64,000 nucleotides of DNA from Phylloscopus collybita (Eukaryota > Chordata > Aves > Passeriformes > Phylloscopidae), in contig JAJNNQ010000077.1 of NCBI GenBank assembly GCA_027886175.1, forward strand, positions 5,828,001 through 5,892,000, given 5' to 3'. Positions 53,691-64,000 of the stretch are shown here, in pieces; the stretch's first letter is position 1, and each line of letters opens with the position of its first letter. The notes beneath the pieces were generated by a model, which saw nothing but the letters and a program-made list of their open reading frames with translations, did no database searches and had not been told where the DNA came from. The position numbers were made by a program, and so were the translations under genes.

Positions 53691-54469
53691 TCACAGAGTC
53701 TGCAGGCATTGGGCTGTTCCAGCTTGAGGAGATCCCTGCAGAAGCTGCAGCTGCATTGTCCTGCAGCCAGAGGTTCCTGTGCCAAGGGCTGGCAGTGATT
53801 CTCCCCCAGTCTCTTCTCAGCACCTTCCCAGCCCTGAGTGATTGAAGCTCTCTGTGCCTGTGTGCTGTGCCCGGGGTGGCTGCAGGCAGTGCCCCAGCCC
53901 TGCTGGGCTGGGAGAAGAGCTGCTCAGCAAGAGAAATGTGTTTTAAGCTCTTCTTGGTTGCCAGGAGCTGCTGCCTCTATTCCAGGAGCCCTGCCCAGCT
54001 CAGCAGCACAGACAAAGCACAAGGACTTTAATTAACCTCTTGGGGCTCTGTGCTGAGGCCCTGAACATCAGTCCCTGAGAGGGAGATGAAGAAACCTCTC
54101 AAGAACTCCAAGTCAGAATCCAACTCCAAAGTTTCTGCAAGTTTTAATGGGTCCCATTGAGGCACACAACAGAGAAAGTGTCCGCAGTCCCCAGGCAGAG
54201 CAGAGAACTGCAGGCAGTGATGCCAGGAGGGGACAAAGAGAAGCCAAGTCTTGGTGGCCTGGGGCAAAGCAGGGTCTGTGCCACCAAGGGCTGGGAGGAG
54301 ACACCTTGTCCTGAGGCCCTGGGGCCTCCTGGCACAGCCCCAGCAAGGCTGGGCACTCTCAGCCCCTTGTCCTGCCCTCAGCATCCCCCTGACAGCCCAG
54401 TGGCCTCAAGGATGTGCTGGAAGTAGTCCCTGGGGAGCCCTGGTCAGGAATGGCCCTTGGGGGGGTGCT

Positions 54470-55215
54470 CTTTAATGCTCCCAAGGAATGCAAGTTCTTC
54501 AAAGGACTTTGGGTTTGGCTTTTGCCTGGGAGTTTCTGAGAAGTTTGTGCAATCATGGCCTCCAATTATCTGCTGTAATTAGTCCCTTGAGAGGCTTTGT
54601 CAGTAACAACACTCAGTGGGGCTCATTAATGCTTCAAGGTACTTCAGTTATTTGAAGGTACTTGGTGTTTCCCTTTTAAATCTGATTCAGTGAGAAAGAT
54701 TGTGCCATCCTAGCCCCAATTATCTACTTTAACAAGTCCCTTGGGATTCTTAGTCAGTAAAAACACTCAGTGGGGCTCATTAATACTTCAGGGTACTCAA
54801 AGTTTCTTAAAGAACTTTTTTTTTGGCACTGAGTCTCTGAGAAGTTTTTGTGCAATCATGGTCTCCAATTATCTACTTTAATGAGTCCCTTGAGAGCTTT
54901 GCACTGACACTCAGTGTGGCTCATTAATAGTTTGAGATACTCAAAATTTTTAAGGTATTTTGGAATTTCCTTCCCACACTGAGTTTCTGAGAGGCTTTTG
55001 TGCAATCCTGGCCCACAATTCTCTCCTTCAAGGAGTCCATGAGGAGCCTGTGTTGAGGATGGACCTCAGTGCAACCCATGAATGCCTCAAGACACTTTGG
55101 GTTTTTCTTCTGACTCTGACTCCTGGAAAGGTTTGTGCAATCTCCTCTCAGGCCCTGAGGTTGCAGAGGTCAGCACCAAATGCACCACGGGGCTCATTAG
55201 GATCAAACAAGTCCT
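54470..55215. repeat. ~150-bp tandem repeat in right arm
   Basis: Inverted copy of 19240-19990, with CACTCAGTGGGGCTCATTAA recurring about every 150 bp. Confidence 0.8.
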
Positions 55216-55804
55216 GACAAACCATGGCTGTGCCTTGATTTCCCCCTGGACTGCTGCAGTTCATTAGAAAATCTTTTTTCCTGGAGTTATGGAGAAATAT
55301 TTCAAAGAGCTTCTAAAAAGATATGTATTCCTATTTTCAAGGATCTATTTTATTCTTTTTCCTATTATGCAAAGGGTGATGGCAGCATTCTTTGATTAAT
55401 ATTGACCCAGGGTCTCTCCTCAGGAGTCTGGCCTGCTCAGAGAAGCTGTGCCTTGAGGTCTGACCCAGTGTGGACAACCTTGCTCCACATCTCCCAACCG
55501 CATCCTTTTTCTCCTCACTCACTTGGGACCTTCTTTGCTTGGAGGACTGGCTGCACTCAGCCGAAGAGGTTTTTTTTTTTGGTTTTCGTTTGTTTGTTTG
55601 TTTGGGTTTTTGTTTGTGTTTTTTTTTTGTGGTTTTGGTTTTTCTTTTTGTTTTTGTTTTAATTTTATTTTTAGGCAGTCTAAAACTTCTGAGTTTCCCC
55701 ACTGAACACAGACACCCTTCTCAAGTCTGTGCCAGGCCCAAGGTGCCACCAAAGCCACTCCAGCCCTGTCCGGGGCCAGGAGTGAGGGTGGATCACCATC
55801 CCAA

Positions 55805-56371
55805 TGTGAAAAACAACGTTTCACCTTTTTATATTAATTTAGAAGTTTAATAAAAATAAAATAAAATAGAATAAAAATAGACAATAAGGAGACAAAAGAA
55901 GATATCTTCTCAGCTGAGGGTGCAAAGCAACATACTGCCTATTCTAAATTTTTGGTATTTAAAAGTCTTGGTGTTACACATTTAAATAAGCTAATGCATG
56001 ATTCAAATACTCGTTTTGGTTTCATGACCCCCCGAAGCATACAGGTTATCTGTGAGATTCCACGAAGTCTAGAAGTATGTTGTAAATCTGTATTCCAAAG
56101 ATTCAAAACTCTCAAAGGCTTAATTGTTCCTTATCAGAAATCTTTAGTTCAGGAATTCCAGATGTCCCTTCTGTCTTCTATCTAGTTGAGGAGTTAAAAA
56201 AAAACCAACACAACCCTCATATCTACTTTGTTACAATTAGGAAATATAACTTCATTGCATTTTTAAATTCTACAAATAAATGAAAATACAGTACAACCTT
56301 CTTACATTATATATATAACATTCATTTCAATATTTGCAAAAAAGCCAACTCTAAAGTATGCATTTATAACA
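55805..56371. repeat. Solo LTR with 4-bp target duplication, right arm only
   Basis: 567 bp, TGTGAAAAACAACG to GCATTTATAACA, flanked by CCAA at 55801-55804 and 56372-56375. The left arm keeps the empty site (one TTGG on the plus strand at about 18730-18733), so insertion followed the inverted duplication. A 4-bp duplication suits a gamma-like ERV. Orientation unclear; the minus-strand start TGTTATAAATGC looks like family F1. Confidence 0.88.
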
Positions 56372-56470
56372 CCAACCTGCCCTGGGCCATTGCAAGGGGC
56401 TGTGGCCATGGACACTGCCCTGACTCCACTGCTGGGTTTGGGTTTGGGTTGCCACGACAACCTCCATCAG

Positions 56471-57317
56471 TTCCAGTTTCCTTGGAAAGCACCGCAAGGA
56501 GCCATTTCTGTAGCCAGGTTCCATGGCCAGGGGGATGTGGGGGCCTGCAGGTGGCCACTGCCCCGTCCCTGGAAACATTCCAGTCCAGCTGGGACAGGGC
56601 TCTGAACAACCTGATCTGGTGAAAGATGTCCCTGCTCATCCCAGGCCTGGACAAGAGGACTGAGTGAGGCCTGAACAACAGACCCTGAGACAAAGGTGAC
56701 CTCTGGGTGAACCTTCCAACCAAAGGTTGTCTTTGGATCTGCTCGTTAGTGAAATATGCATGGTCATTAGCACTGTGATAGGTGTATCCACTCATTAGTG
56801 AAACATGGATTGACCTTTCTGGGTTTGGAAGCTGGACAAGGCCATGAAATCTGACATCTGGCCTTGTTTGGGGCTGTATGGTCAGAGTTACCTCCCTTGG
56901 TTCCTCCTTGGGCCCTGGCCAGGCTTTGGGAGGGACCCAAGAGGAGGATGAAAGAGACCAGAGAACCCCTTATTACATGGGAAAGCTGGACAGCACAACA
57001 CAGATACAACCAATGTGGTCAATCATACGTTCTCCTTTTATTAACTAGAAATGGCAGGTTATATACAGTTCCAAATAGTTTACAGTTACAAGTGCTTTCT
57101 CACTGGTATTCAGTGTGAAAAAAAAATACAAACACTCATTATTTATCTTAAACTTCAGGTGACTACCATGTTCACCCTATAAATATACTACCTAATACCT
57201 AAACACAGCTTAATCTAGTTTTTGCTGCACCACAGGCTTAGCAAAAGCTTCTACACAGGCCTGAATCCGAGGCCCAATCTGGGATAGCTCAAATCTCATT
57301 CCAAAACACATCATACC
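56471..57317. other. Intergenic sequence with a CR1 remnant
   Basis: Positions 56569-56650 (CAGCTGGGACAGGGCTCTGA, then ACCTGATCTGGTGAAAG) resemble a sense CR1 3' segment. The rest, including the AT-rich 57000-57230, is unassigned. Confidence 0.5.
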
Positions 57318-58040
57318 TGTTATAAATGGGCCAGGAGACCAGCTCCTTTGAAAAAGCCTTTATTAGAGATCAGCTCTGGGTAGGGAGCTCGAGGGGCTGC
57401 GCACGCCGCCGCTGCTCCCAGTAGACACCACGGAGGAGGAGGTGCAGTCGAATCTGCTGCTGCTGCTGCTGCTGCAGAGTCGGGATTCCTTCCTCACGGG
57501 GGTTCCAATAGAATCACGTTGGCTCGTGTGGTCCAGGGGGGTCACTTCTCTCCAGTTCCTTTCAGGTCATGGCGAGAAAGTAACAAAAGAATACCTGCTG
57601 CCTGCAGGTAGCTAGACGTGTGCCTCGCACAGTTTTGTCCTTCTTATGTCCAGTTTTTGTGTCGGCTCGCTGTCCCAGGGGTTTTTTTAGCTCTAACTGG
57701 ACTCTCGGCTGCAGCCAGGCACCATGGGAGGTGATCTCCATATTGGGCGGAGCCCACAGCTCGACGGGCAGGCGGCAGGGAGCAGCAAGAAACAGCAGGG
57801 GGCAACAGGAAGTGGCAGGGGGAGCTACAAGGCGGCGGCGGCGTGCTTTCCTCGGGGGAGGGGAAAGCTCAGGATTTAGGGAGAAAGGGTACAGAACTTG
57901 GACATAACGAACAGAAATTCAGGGTACAGATTCAACATGAACAGTTTAAAACAGGCAAGTAACAGTGCAACTTTAATTTTACAGCAAAACAGTGTAACAG
58001 CACAACTCGGGAGTGCATAGCCTGGGGCTAATTTCTTTCA
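57318..58040 (-). repeat. Solo LTR, family F1 (copy 2), 5-bp target duplication
   Basis: 723 bp, almost identical to 45509-46232. Flanked by ATACC at 57313-57317 and 58041-58045. The intact duplication shows this is a complete solo LTR formed by LTR-LTR recombination. Confidence 0.9.
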
Positions 58041-61000
58041 ATACCCATGTTCTCTAAGAAGTTCTGCTACAGAAGAGACTTTCCTGTCTCCCAAGATTCC
58101 CCCTCTTCCTTCAGCAGCCAGACCCCAATCAATCAGAGTTCATATGATCTCTTACATGCCAGGGAGCACAAGGCACTCAGAACTGAACCCTGCCAGAGCC
58201 CAGCCCTTTCTGAGGCTGGGGGGGAATGGAATTTCAGTAGGAGTTGACCTGCAATGATACTTTACCACTTGTGGGTTCCTCACAGCCTTAGAAGTTGTGA
58301 GATCTCTGTCCTAGCACCCACTCACCCTTCAAATGCTCACACGTGCCTGGGAGCAGTTCAGGTTCCCTGCAGTGGTGGCTGCTCCCCTTTGAAACAGAAG
58401 TTGTTGCCTTTTCCAGGGCACTTAACTCCCTTTTAACTATTAGAAAGTGGGTGAGTAAAGGAAATTACCCTGGAGGAAGGGGACCAGAACCTTGGAAAAG
58501 GATGAAACACATCTGAATTACAAATCCATTTCATTTATTTATTTAATCTATTCTTACAAACAAAAAACATGTTTTTGAGCTGAAGCTGCTCACACCCTGG
58601 AAAGATTTTTCGGTTGCTGTATTATTTAAAGGATGTCCAGAGGCTGTGGAGCAGCCCGGCTCTCTGCCCCTCTGCCCAGAGGGCTGCAGCACTCCCAGCT
58701 CCCCCAGGAGCCACAGGAGGGCTGGGAGAAGGGCAGGCGTCCTCAGAAGTGACACCACCACTGCACTGTTCTCCCTGCTCTGCCCCTGTGGAGCCTCGGG
58801 ATGGCCAAATCCCCCCAGGCTGCGCATTCCACAGCAGGGATGTGCTTTTCAAGCCACAATTCCCCTCGGGAGCATCCCACACCCAGTTTGGCTTGAGGTG
58901 GGTGATGAGTCCTGTCCCAGGAAGAGGCACCCAGGGCCGGGCTGCTGCCACTTCCTGCTCCAAGTGCCTCCTTCCAGCCGGGCTCTGGGGCTGCTGAGGC
59001 TGCTCTGGGCTCTGCCAGGGCTCTGCTGGGCCTCAGCTCTGGGCCACGCTGGGCTCGCTCCCCATGACATTGCTCCAGGCACCTGAATCACATGGGGAAA
59101 GAAGGGAAACTTGCAAGGGAGTTGAGGTTTAATAGAGGTTTTATTCAAAAAATCCTAACTAGCACAACAAAAAGCTGTCCTCAAGTGCTGCATCTCCTCT
59201 GCACCCATGTGTCCTGCCTCCTCAGTGCCAGCTCTTTCTCTCCAGTTGCTCCTCACAGACCATGAGGAGCCAGCAAAGACCCTGTGCAGGCACCATGGCC
59301 AGGTTTTAAATGCTGAGTTCAATTTATCTTCAACTAGTTAATTTGGTAGTAGAATCAACCTTTCCTCAAAAAATAACCCCTGCTTGCCCGTTTTTACACA
59401 TAGTGTAAATTTGCCTTATCTTGTACATGTTAAGTTTACCTGAAAGATGTTTTGAAGACAAAAACACATTTACTATTTTTGTCTTTCAGTTTTCATAAGG
59501 AAATTTGGCTGGCTTTGTTTTCTTCTGTTACTATAGACTTTAGACCCATTACTTGCAGTCTAATTGAAGATGTGTTTCATGGTATAGAAGAATCTACCAC
59601 AGAGAGTGAAGGGTAATAGTTTGAAATTATTCTTATTTGGAATATTACTTGTGGTCCTTATCAAAACCCTTTCCAAGGGCTGGGTTTTCAAGCTGGAGGT
59701 TGAAGCACAGTGAGTTTCTCTGGATAATGCTGCAGCCCCATCTCACCAGATGCAGAAATGGGCCAGAATCTGGCATTTTGAGTGTGAATTTGGGGTCCTG
59801 GCCTTGCCCCAAAGGAGAGACAGGATGTTCCCTGCAATGTCTGCAGGGAGCAGAACAGATGGGGAAGTGTTTGCAGGGCCCCTGGGAGGGAATACTGGGG
59901 TTCCTGTCAGCAGGATCCTTCTGTAGCTTCAGGCTGGGGTGGGCAGCACTTCCATCTGCAGCTTCCATGTGCTGCTCCAGCAGCTGCTGCTGGGCACCCT
60001 GAGGGAAGAGGCCACGGCAGGGATGGAAATGCTGCATGGACAGCAGCAGCCAGGGCCAGGAATGAGCTTTGCCTTCCTGGCTGGTGAAATGAGGCTGCTT
60101 TAGTGCAAGACAAGGCAAAGAGAAAGTCAAGTTCAACGATTCAAGGAAAATGTAGAAAATTGGAAGGCTCTCAAATGCCGCACACATTCATCTGTTAGCT
60201 CTTCAGTGTCAGTCCTTGTAAAAAGCCTTTCCAGTTTTCCTTTGGATTCCAGGGCCCACAGCTGGGCTTCAGAGTTGAACTATTTTTATTTTCCAGGGTT
60301 TTAAACAGAGCTCTGAATTGGGCCGCTCTTGTCATTTCTTGTGCTCTCCTGACCTTGAAAAAGGTTCTGTGCTCCTGTGAGCCACATTTGGAGGGGTGGT
60401 TGGCAACCATGGAATCCTCTGGGAAAGCACTTGATTGACTGCAGGGCCTGGCTGGAAAGCTCAGCCTGGGGAAAGAACTGTTCCAGATACCTCTGTCCAT
60501 GTCCAGCTCCTCACAACTGAGTCCCTGAACACTCAGAGTGGTTTACAGGGATTTATTTTCCCCTCCTGTTCACTTGGAGGTGATTTAGGATCCTTTAGAG
60601 GAACATCTGAACAGCCCCTGCCCCCATTCCATTTTATTCTCTCTGCTTTGGAGTTGGCCTGCTGGGTTTGACATGGAAATTGGTGGTGTCTCCCCATTCT
60701 TCCCTCCAGCCCTCAATTGTAACTTGTATTAAACACTGCAAATAGCCTTATTTATCTGGTGGGGAAGGTGTGAGGTGGAGAAAGTGAATAGGATTTGTTT
60801 ACATGAACCTTGTGATAGTAAAGAAAAATGAGGTTTGTCATTTTGGTGTGGTGCTGGGTGTTGGGATTTGGGAGTTTATTTCTTGTTATTGTTATTATTA
60901 TTTATTAGTATTACTTTTCATTGGTAAGACTCCTAAATCTTAGACATTATTAACAGTGGCTGGATGTCACTCACTGGGAAAATTTCCATACTTTTTCCCA

Positions 61001-61309
61001 CCAAGATTAAACTTTCCAGTTGACTCCAAATTGCCAGAGGATTCTAAAGATGGAAAATCCTGTTAATGGTGGGTTTGGTGTGGTTTGGAGCTGGGGAAGG
61101 GTCTCATCCCCTCCTGGAGGTGCCCCAAGCCCGCTCTGCTGCTACGTCTGCACTTGTGGCCCCTCACAGCTGCCCTGCCCTTGGGAGGGACATGGTGGGA
61201 TCCCTCTCCTACCAGGGCTGAGGCTCCCTATGGCTCCTCACAGCCCTTCATTGGCCCCATAGAACCTCACTGGCCCCTCTTGGCTTCTCACAGCTCTTCA
61301 TTTCCCCTT
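58041..61309. other. Unique-looking DNA, no gene recognised
   Basis: Mixed composition. GC-rich patches at 58640-59090 and 59890-60060 carry overlapping ORFs up to 180 codons without domains. No LTR, CR1 or exon with clear splice sites was recognised. Confidence 0.4.
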
Positions 61310-61556
61310 ATGGTGTCTCACAGCCCTTCATGGCCCCTCACTTTTCCTTACAGCCCCCACACTCCCTCATGGTCCCTCACATCCCCCAATGGCCCCTCAC
61401 ATCCCCTCACATCCCCTCACTGCCCCTCACAGCCCCTCACATCCCCTCACTGCCCCTCACAGCTCCTCACAGCCCCTCACGGCCCCTCACAGCCCCTCAT
61501 GGCCCCTCACTGTCCCTCACATTCCCTCACAGCCCCTCACGGCCCCTCACAGCCCC
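61310..61556. repeat. (CCCCTCACAG)n minisatellite
   Basis: About 25 units of a 10-bp repeat, CCCCTCACAG, CCCCTCACTG and CCCCTCATGG. ORFs here are repeat read-through. Confidence 0.9.
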
Positions 61557-61639
61557 AGGCATGGGGCTTCTCCCAAAGGAGAAGGGGTCGGGCCCTGCTT
61601 GTTCTCCTTTCATTCCGGTCCCTTCACGGCCCTGAGTAA

Positions 61640-61920
61640 AGAAAGGCTGAAATGGAGCCTTTCCCCAGCGTTTCCCTCGGGGTTAATTGCGGCTGAAGCT
61701 CCCTGCTGGCGCTGGCCCGAGCACCACCATCCCTGCAGCCCCGCAGCCTTTGCTGTCCCCCCGTGCCCGTTCGCTGTCCCCGAGTCCCGCCCGGCTCTGG
61801 CAGCAGCAGCAGCCGCAGCGCAGCAGCGCCGGCCCGGCCCAGCCGGGGCTCCCGGGCAGGAGCAGCAGCAGCGCCGGCCCCTTCCCACCCGCTCCTGCCT
61901 CGGCTTCCAAAGGGCTTTTC
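61640..61920. promoter_or_regulatory. CpG-rich patch, possible promoter
   Basis: Many CpG dinucleotides and CAG/CGC runs (GCGCCGGCCCGGCCCAGCCG), unlike the CpG-poor surroundings. It could be a small CpG island at the start of a gene lying to the right, but no first exon was recognised. Confidence 0.35.
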
Positions 61921-62559
61921 CAGCTGAATCCTGGAGTCGAGCAACAATCACCCACAAACAGCCCTGATTCCTCAGGGCCCGGCTGTGCTGCCCTGACCCA
62001 GGCTCCAGAGAAAGAAAGGATCGGGTTCCAGCGCTGTTTTCAGCACTGTGTTACTCACCCTGAGGTGACAGCAGGAGGCTGCTGCTGCCTTTGCCTTGGC
62101 AATTGTAGATCCTGGCTGCTCTTGCCCCTCTTCTGCTTGCCACTTGAATTTTACCTGTAAAACTGCAATTGCTTTTTTTGATCAGTGCCACCCAGAGCAC
62201 TTTTGTGATGGGAAACTCTGGCATCATGAGTAGCAGATCTCCAAATGTTCACAAGCCCCTAAGCACAAAGTTGAGGAGAATTAAAGCCACACAGGCCACA
62301 TTTGCAGCACTCAAACACAGCCTCATTTCTGCTGCTGCTGAAATAGAATCCACTGACAGAGGCCATCACAGAAATTGCCTCTGCAGTGTCAAATAAAATG
62401 AAAAAATCCACCAGGAGAAAGAGAAACCAGAACTTCTTGACTCACTTCACTGCTTTCTCTGAGCAGCAGCAGAAAGTGGAGATGCCCAGAGGTATTTCCA
62501 GCTGCTGCTGATCCCAGCTGGAGCCCAGCCTGCTGCCCAGTCCCAGCAGAACCTGAGCC
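61921..62559. other. Unassigned sequence
   Basis: No gene or repeat family recognised. Confidence 0.4.
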
Positions 62560-62564
62560 CAGCC

Positions 62565-62975
62565 TGTAATAAATTACCATCAGTAATTGTTCACTGAACC
62601 GTGCTACAAAAAAAACCTTGTTATCTCATTGAGACTATTTCTTCAGACATCCGGCAAAGTAAACAAGAAGATAAGCAGAAGTAAAGAAGCTGAACAACCA
62701 GTTTTCTGCAAGAGTTTGAGTATAAGACCCCGTTCTCACAACCACCAAGAAAAACCCCCCGCAACACTTCACAAACACAAAAGAAACAAAAGCGTGTCAC
62801 GAAAAACTGCAAAGTATAAAAAGCAAAGACTTTCTGTAGTATAGTGCGAGCTTAGTGAAACAAAAAATCCCCCAGCCGCCCAGCGCTGTTTTGCTTACTG
62901 TTGCTTGCTTAATAAATTCCAATATTATTTTAATTAAGCTTGTGTCCAGTCAATTATTGAAACACACTTATAACA
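62565..62975 (+). repeat. Solo LTR with 5-bp target duplication
   Basis: 411 bp, TGTAATAAATTA to CACACTTATAACA, flanked by CAGCC at 62560-62564 and 62976-62980. TATA box AGTATAAAAAG near 62813 and AATAAA at 62911-62916 give plus orientation. No internal viral sequence remains. Confidence 0.9.
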
Positions 62976-62980
62976 CAGCC

Positions 62981-64000
62981 CAGGGAGCTCCCGCAGTGTC
63001 GGGAGCTCAGCACAAGCGGGGCCAGGCCCAGAGCCTTGGGCACGACCGCTGATTGTGGGGCAGCAGAGCAGGCGGAATGTCCTGCAGCCCAAACCTCCTG
63101 CTCCTGCCACACAGCGCCCATCCTTCTCCCCCTTCTCCTCCTCCTCTCCCAGCACAACACCAATTCCAGCTCGGAGGAGGCTTCCCCAGAGGGAGCTCAG
63201 GCTCCTGCTTCAACCTGAGTGTCCCTGCAGAGGAACAGGGCATCTTTCAGGCAGTTCCACAAGCTCAGGCTTCTCATTTCATGAGGCATCTGAGATGAAA
63301 ATGGCATTTTTCAGAAACACAACAGCAGAGGGAATGGATTAGAAATTATTAGAAAAAATGACCCTTCTTACAGAGTTCACCAAGTCATTCCCTGCATTTC
63401 TCCTTTTCAGATTCTTTCAGTCATCTCCTCGGAGAGGTTCAGCTTGTTCTGATGCTTATCATGAACTGATTGTACTCTTGATTTATATCAATGCATGAGA
63501 TGTAGAATCATCTAAAGTGAACACAGAAACAAACTCTCTCTATCAGCCCATTTTCATGTCCTAGATCATTTTCCAGATCCATGGGCATGTTGGAATGATT
63601 ATCACACAACTCTCCACTTCTGCCTGCAGGCTCTGGAGATTCTTTCTCTGCATTCAGCCAGGCTTGTATTCTCTAACAATTCCTGGTAACGTGTCACGTT
63701 TTCTTAGGGTAGAACCAGAATATTGAAAACCTTACCAATGGCACAACTCCCCAGTCCACAAGGAAAAGAAAGAACAAGTTGTCAAGTTCTCCAAACATTT
63801 GTCCTCCTTTGCTGCAAGACTCCTGCTGCACACACGGTGTGGAAAGCCAAGAGAAGCTGCACTCGGTGGCACATCCTGTGACAGAAGCTGCACCTTGTTC
63901 TCCAGGAAAGGTTCTTGAAAAGAGCAGACAGGACTGTGGAGAAGATCCCTGGAAAACTGGAACAGCTTTCCAGAAGTGAAATGAAAATGGAAGGAAACAA
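62981..64000. other. Unassigned sequence to window end
   Basis: GC-rich at 62990-63240, then AT-richer. Short ORFs only, no domain or repeat family recognised. Confidence 0.4.

Larger units (their letters stand above)
46450..56470 (-). repeat. Right arm of large inverted duplication
   Basis: Inverted partner of 18640-28308; anchors are given there. Differences: a solo LTR (55805-56371) inserted here only, an extra ~530 bp at 50128-50655 shared with duplicon B, and a (GTTT)n-rich stretch at 55568-55675. Confidence 0.85.

Noticed and set aside
45509..58040. The two F1 LTRs as ends of a single 12.5-kb provirus
   Set aside because: The interior is duplication-arm and OR sequence with no viral genes, and copy 2 has its own 5-bp target duplication.
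61085..61967. Ser/Pro/His-rich ORFs of 184-192 codons
   Set aside because: They are produced by the CCCCTCACAG minisatellite and the adjoining GC-rich patch.

Overview
The window looks like bird nuclear DNA, probably from a passerine. It has single-exon olfactory receptors of the avian OR14-like (gamma-c) type, 3' ends of CR1 LINEs, and many avian-type endogenous retroviruses (ERVs) and solo LTRs. No ordinary multi-exon gene is recognisable. The region is a small olfactory receptor cluster built from nested duplications and heavily invaded by retroelements.

Layout. 0.3-4.2 kb: a GC-rich duplicon (D1) ending in a ~38-bp minisatellite, then a ~190-bp tandem repeat. 5.3-11.7 kb: a minus-strand ERV with both LTRs, PPT, tRNA-Lys-type PBS, gag and an ERV-L-like pro-pol broken by three stop codons. 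11.7-18.0 kb: a plus-strand gamma-like ERV, cut off within gag, with decayed pro-pol and env. 18.2-18.6 kb: hexanucleotide and minisatellite repeats. 18.6-28.3 kb: left arm of a large inverted duplication carrying an OR pseudogene (one stop). 28.3-33.2 kb: a provirus with ~98% identical LTRs in which most of gag, all of pol and all of env are replaced by a spliced fragment of a RIM-binding protein (RIMBP) gene. 33.2-37.8 kb: another ERV gag fragment, minisatellites, an LTR and CR1. 38.2-40.3 kb: a second OR unit with an intact gene. 41.4-45.5 kb: D2, a direct copy of D1. 45.5-46.2 kb: an LTR. 46.4-56.5 kb: right arm, with a third, intact OR and a later solo LTR. 57.3-58.0 kb: solo LTR of the same family as the one at 45.5 kb, with target duplication. 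58-64 kb: mostly unrecognised DNA with a minisatellite, a CpG-rich patch and one more solo LTR with target duplication.

Working parts. Two intact OR genes (39335-40279 and 51256-52188, minus strand) should encode odorant GPCRs of sensory neurons; the third (23208-24140, plus) has one nonsense codon. The retroviral genes are all broken. The most notable object is the RIMBP-carrying provirus, which has the layout of an acutely transducing retrovirus (LTR, PBS, partial gag, host cDNA, PPT, LTR). Coordinates of repeats and duplicons were read by eye and their edges are approximate.
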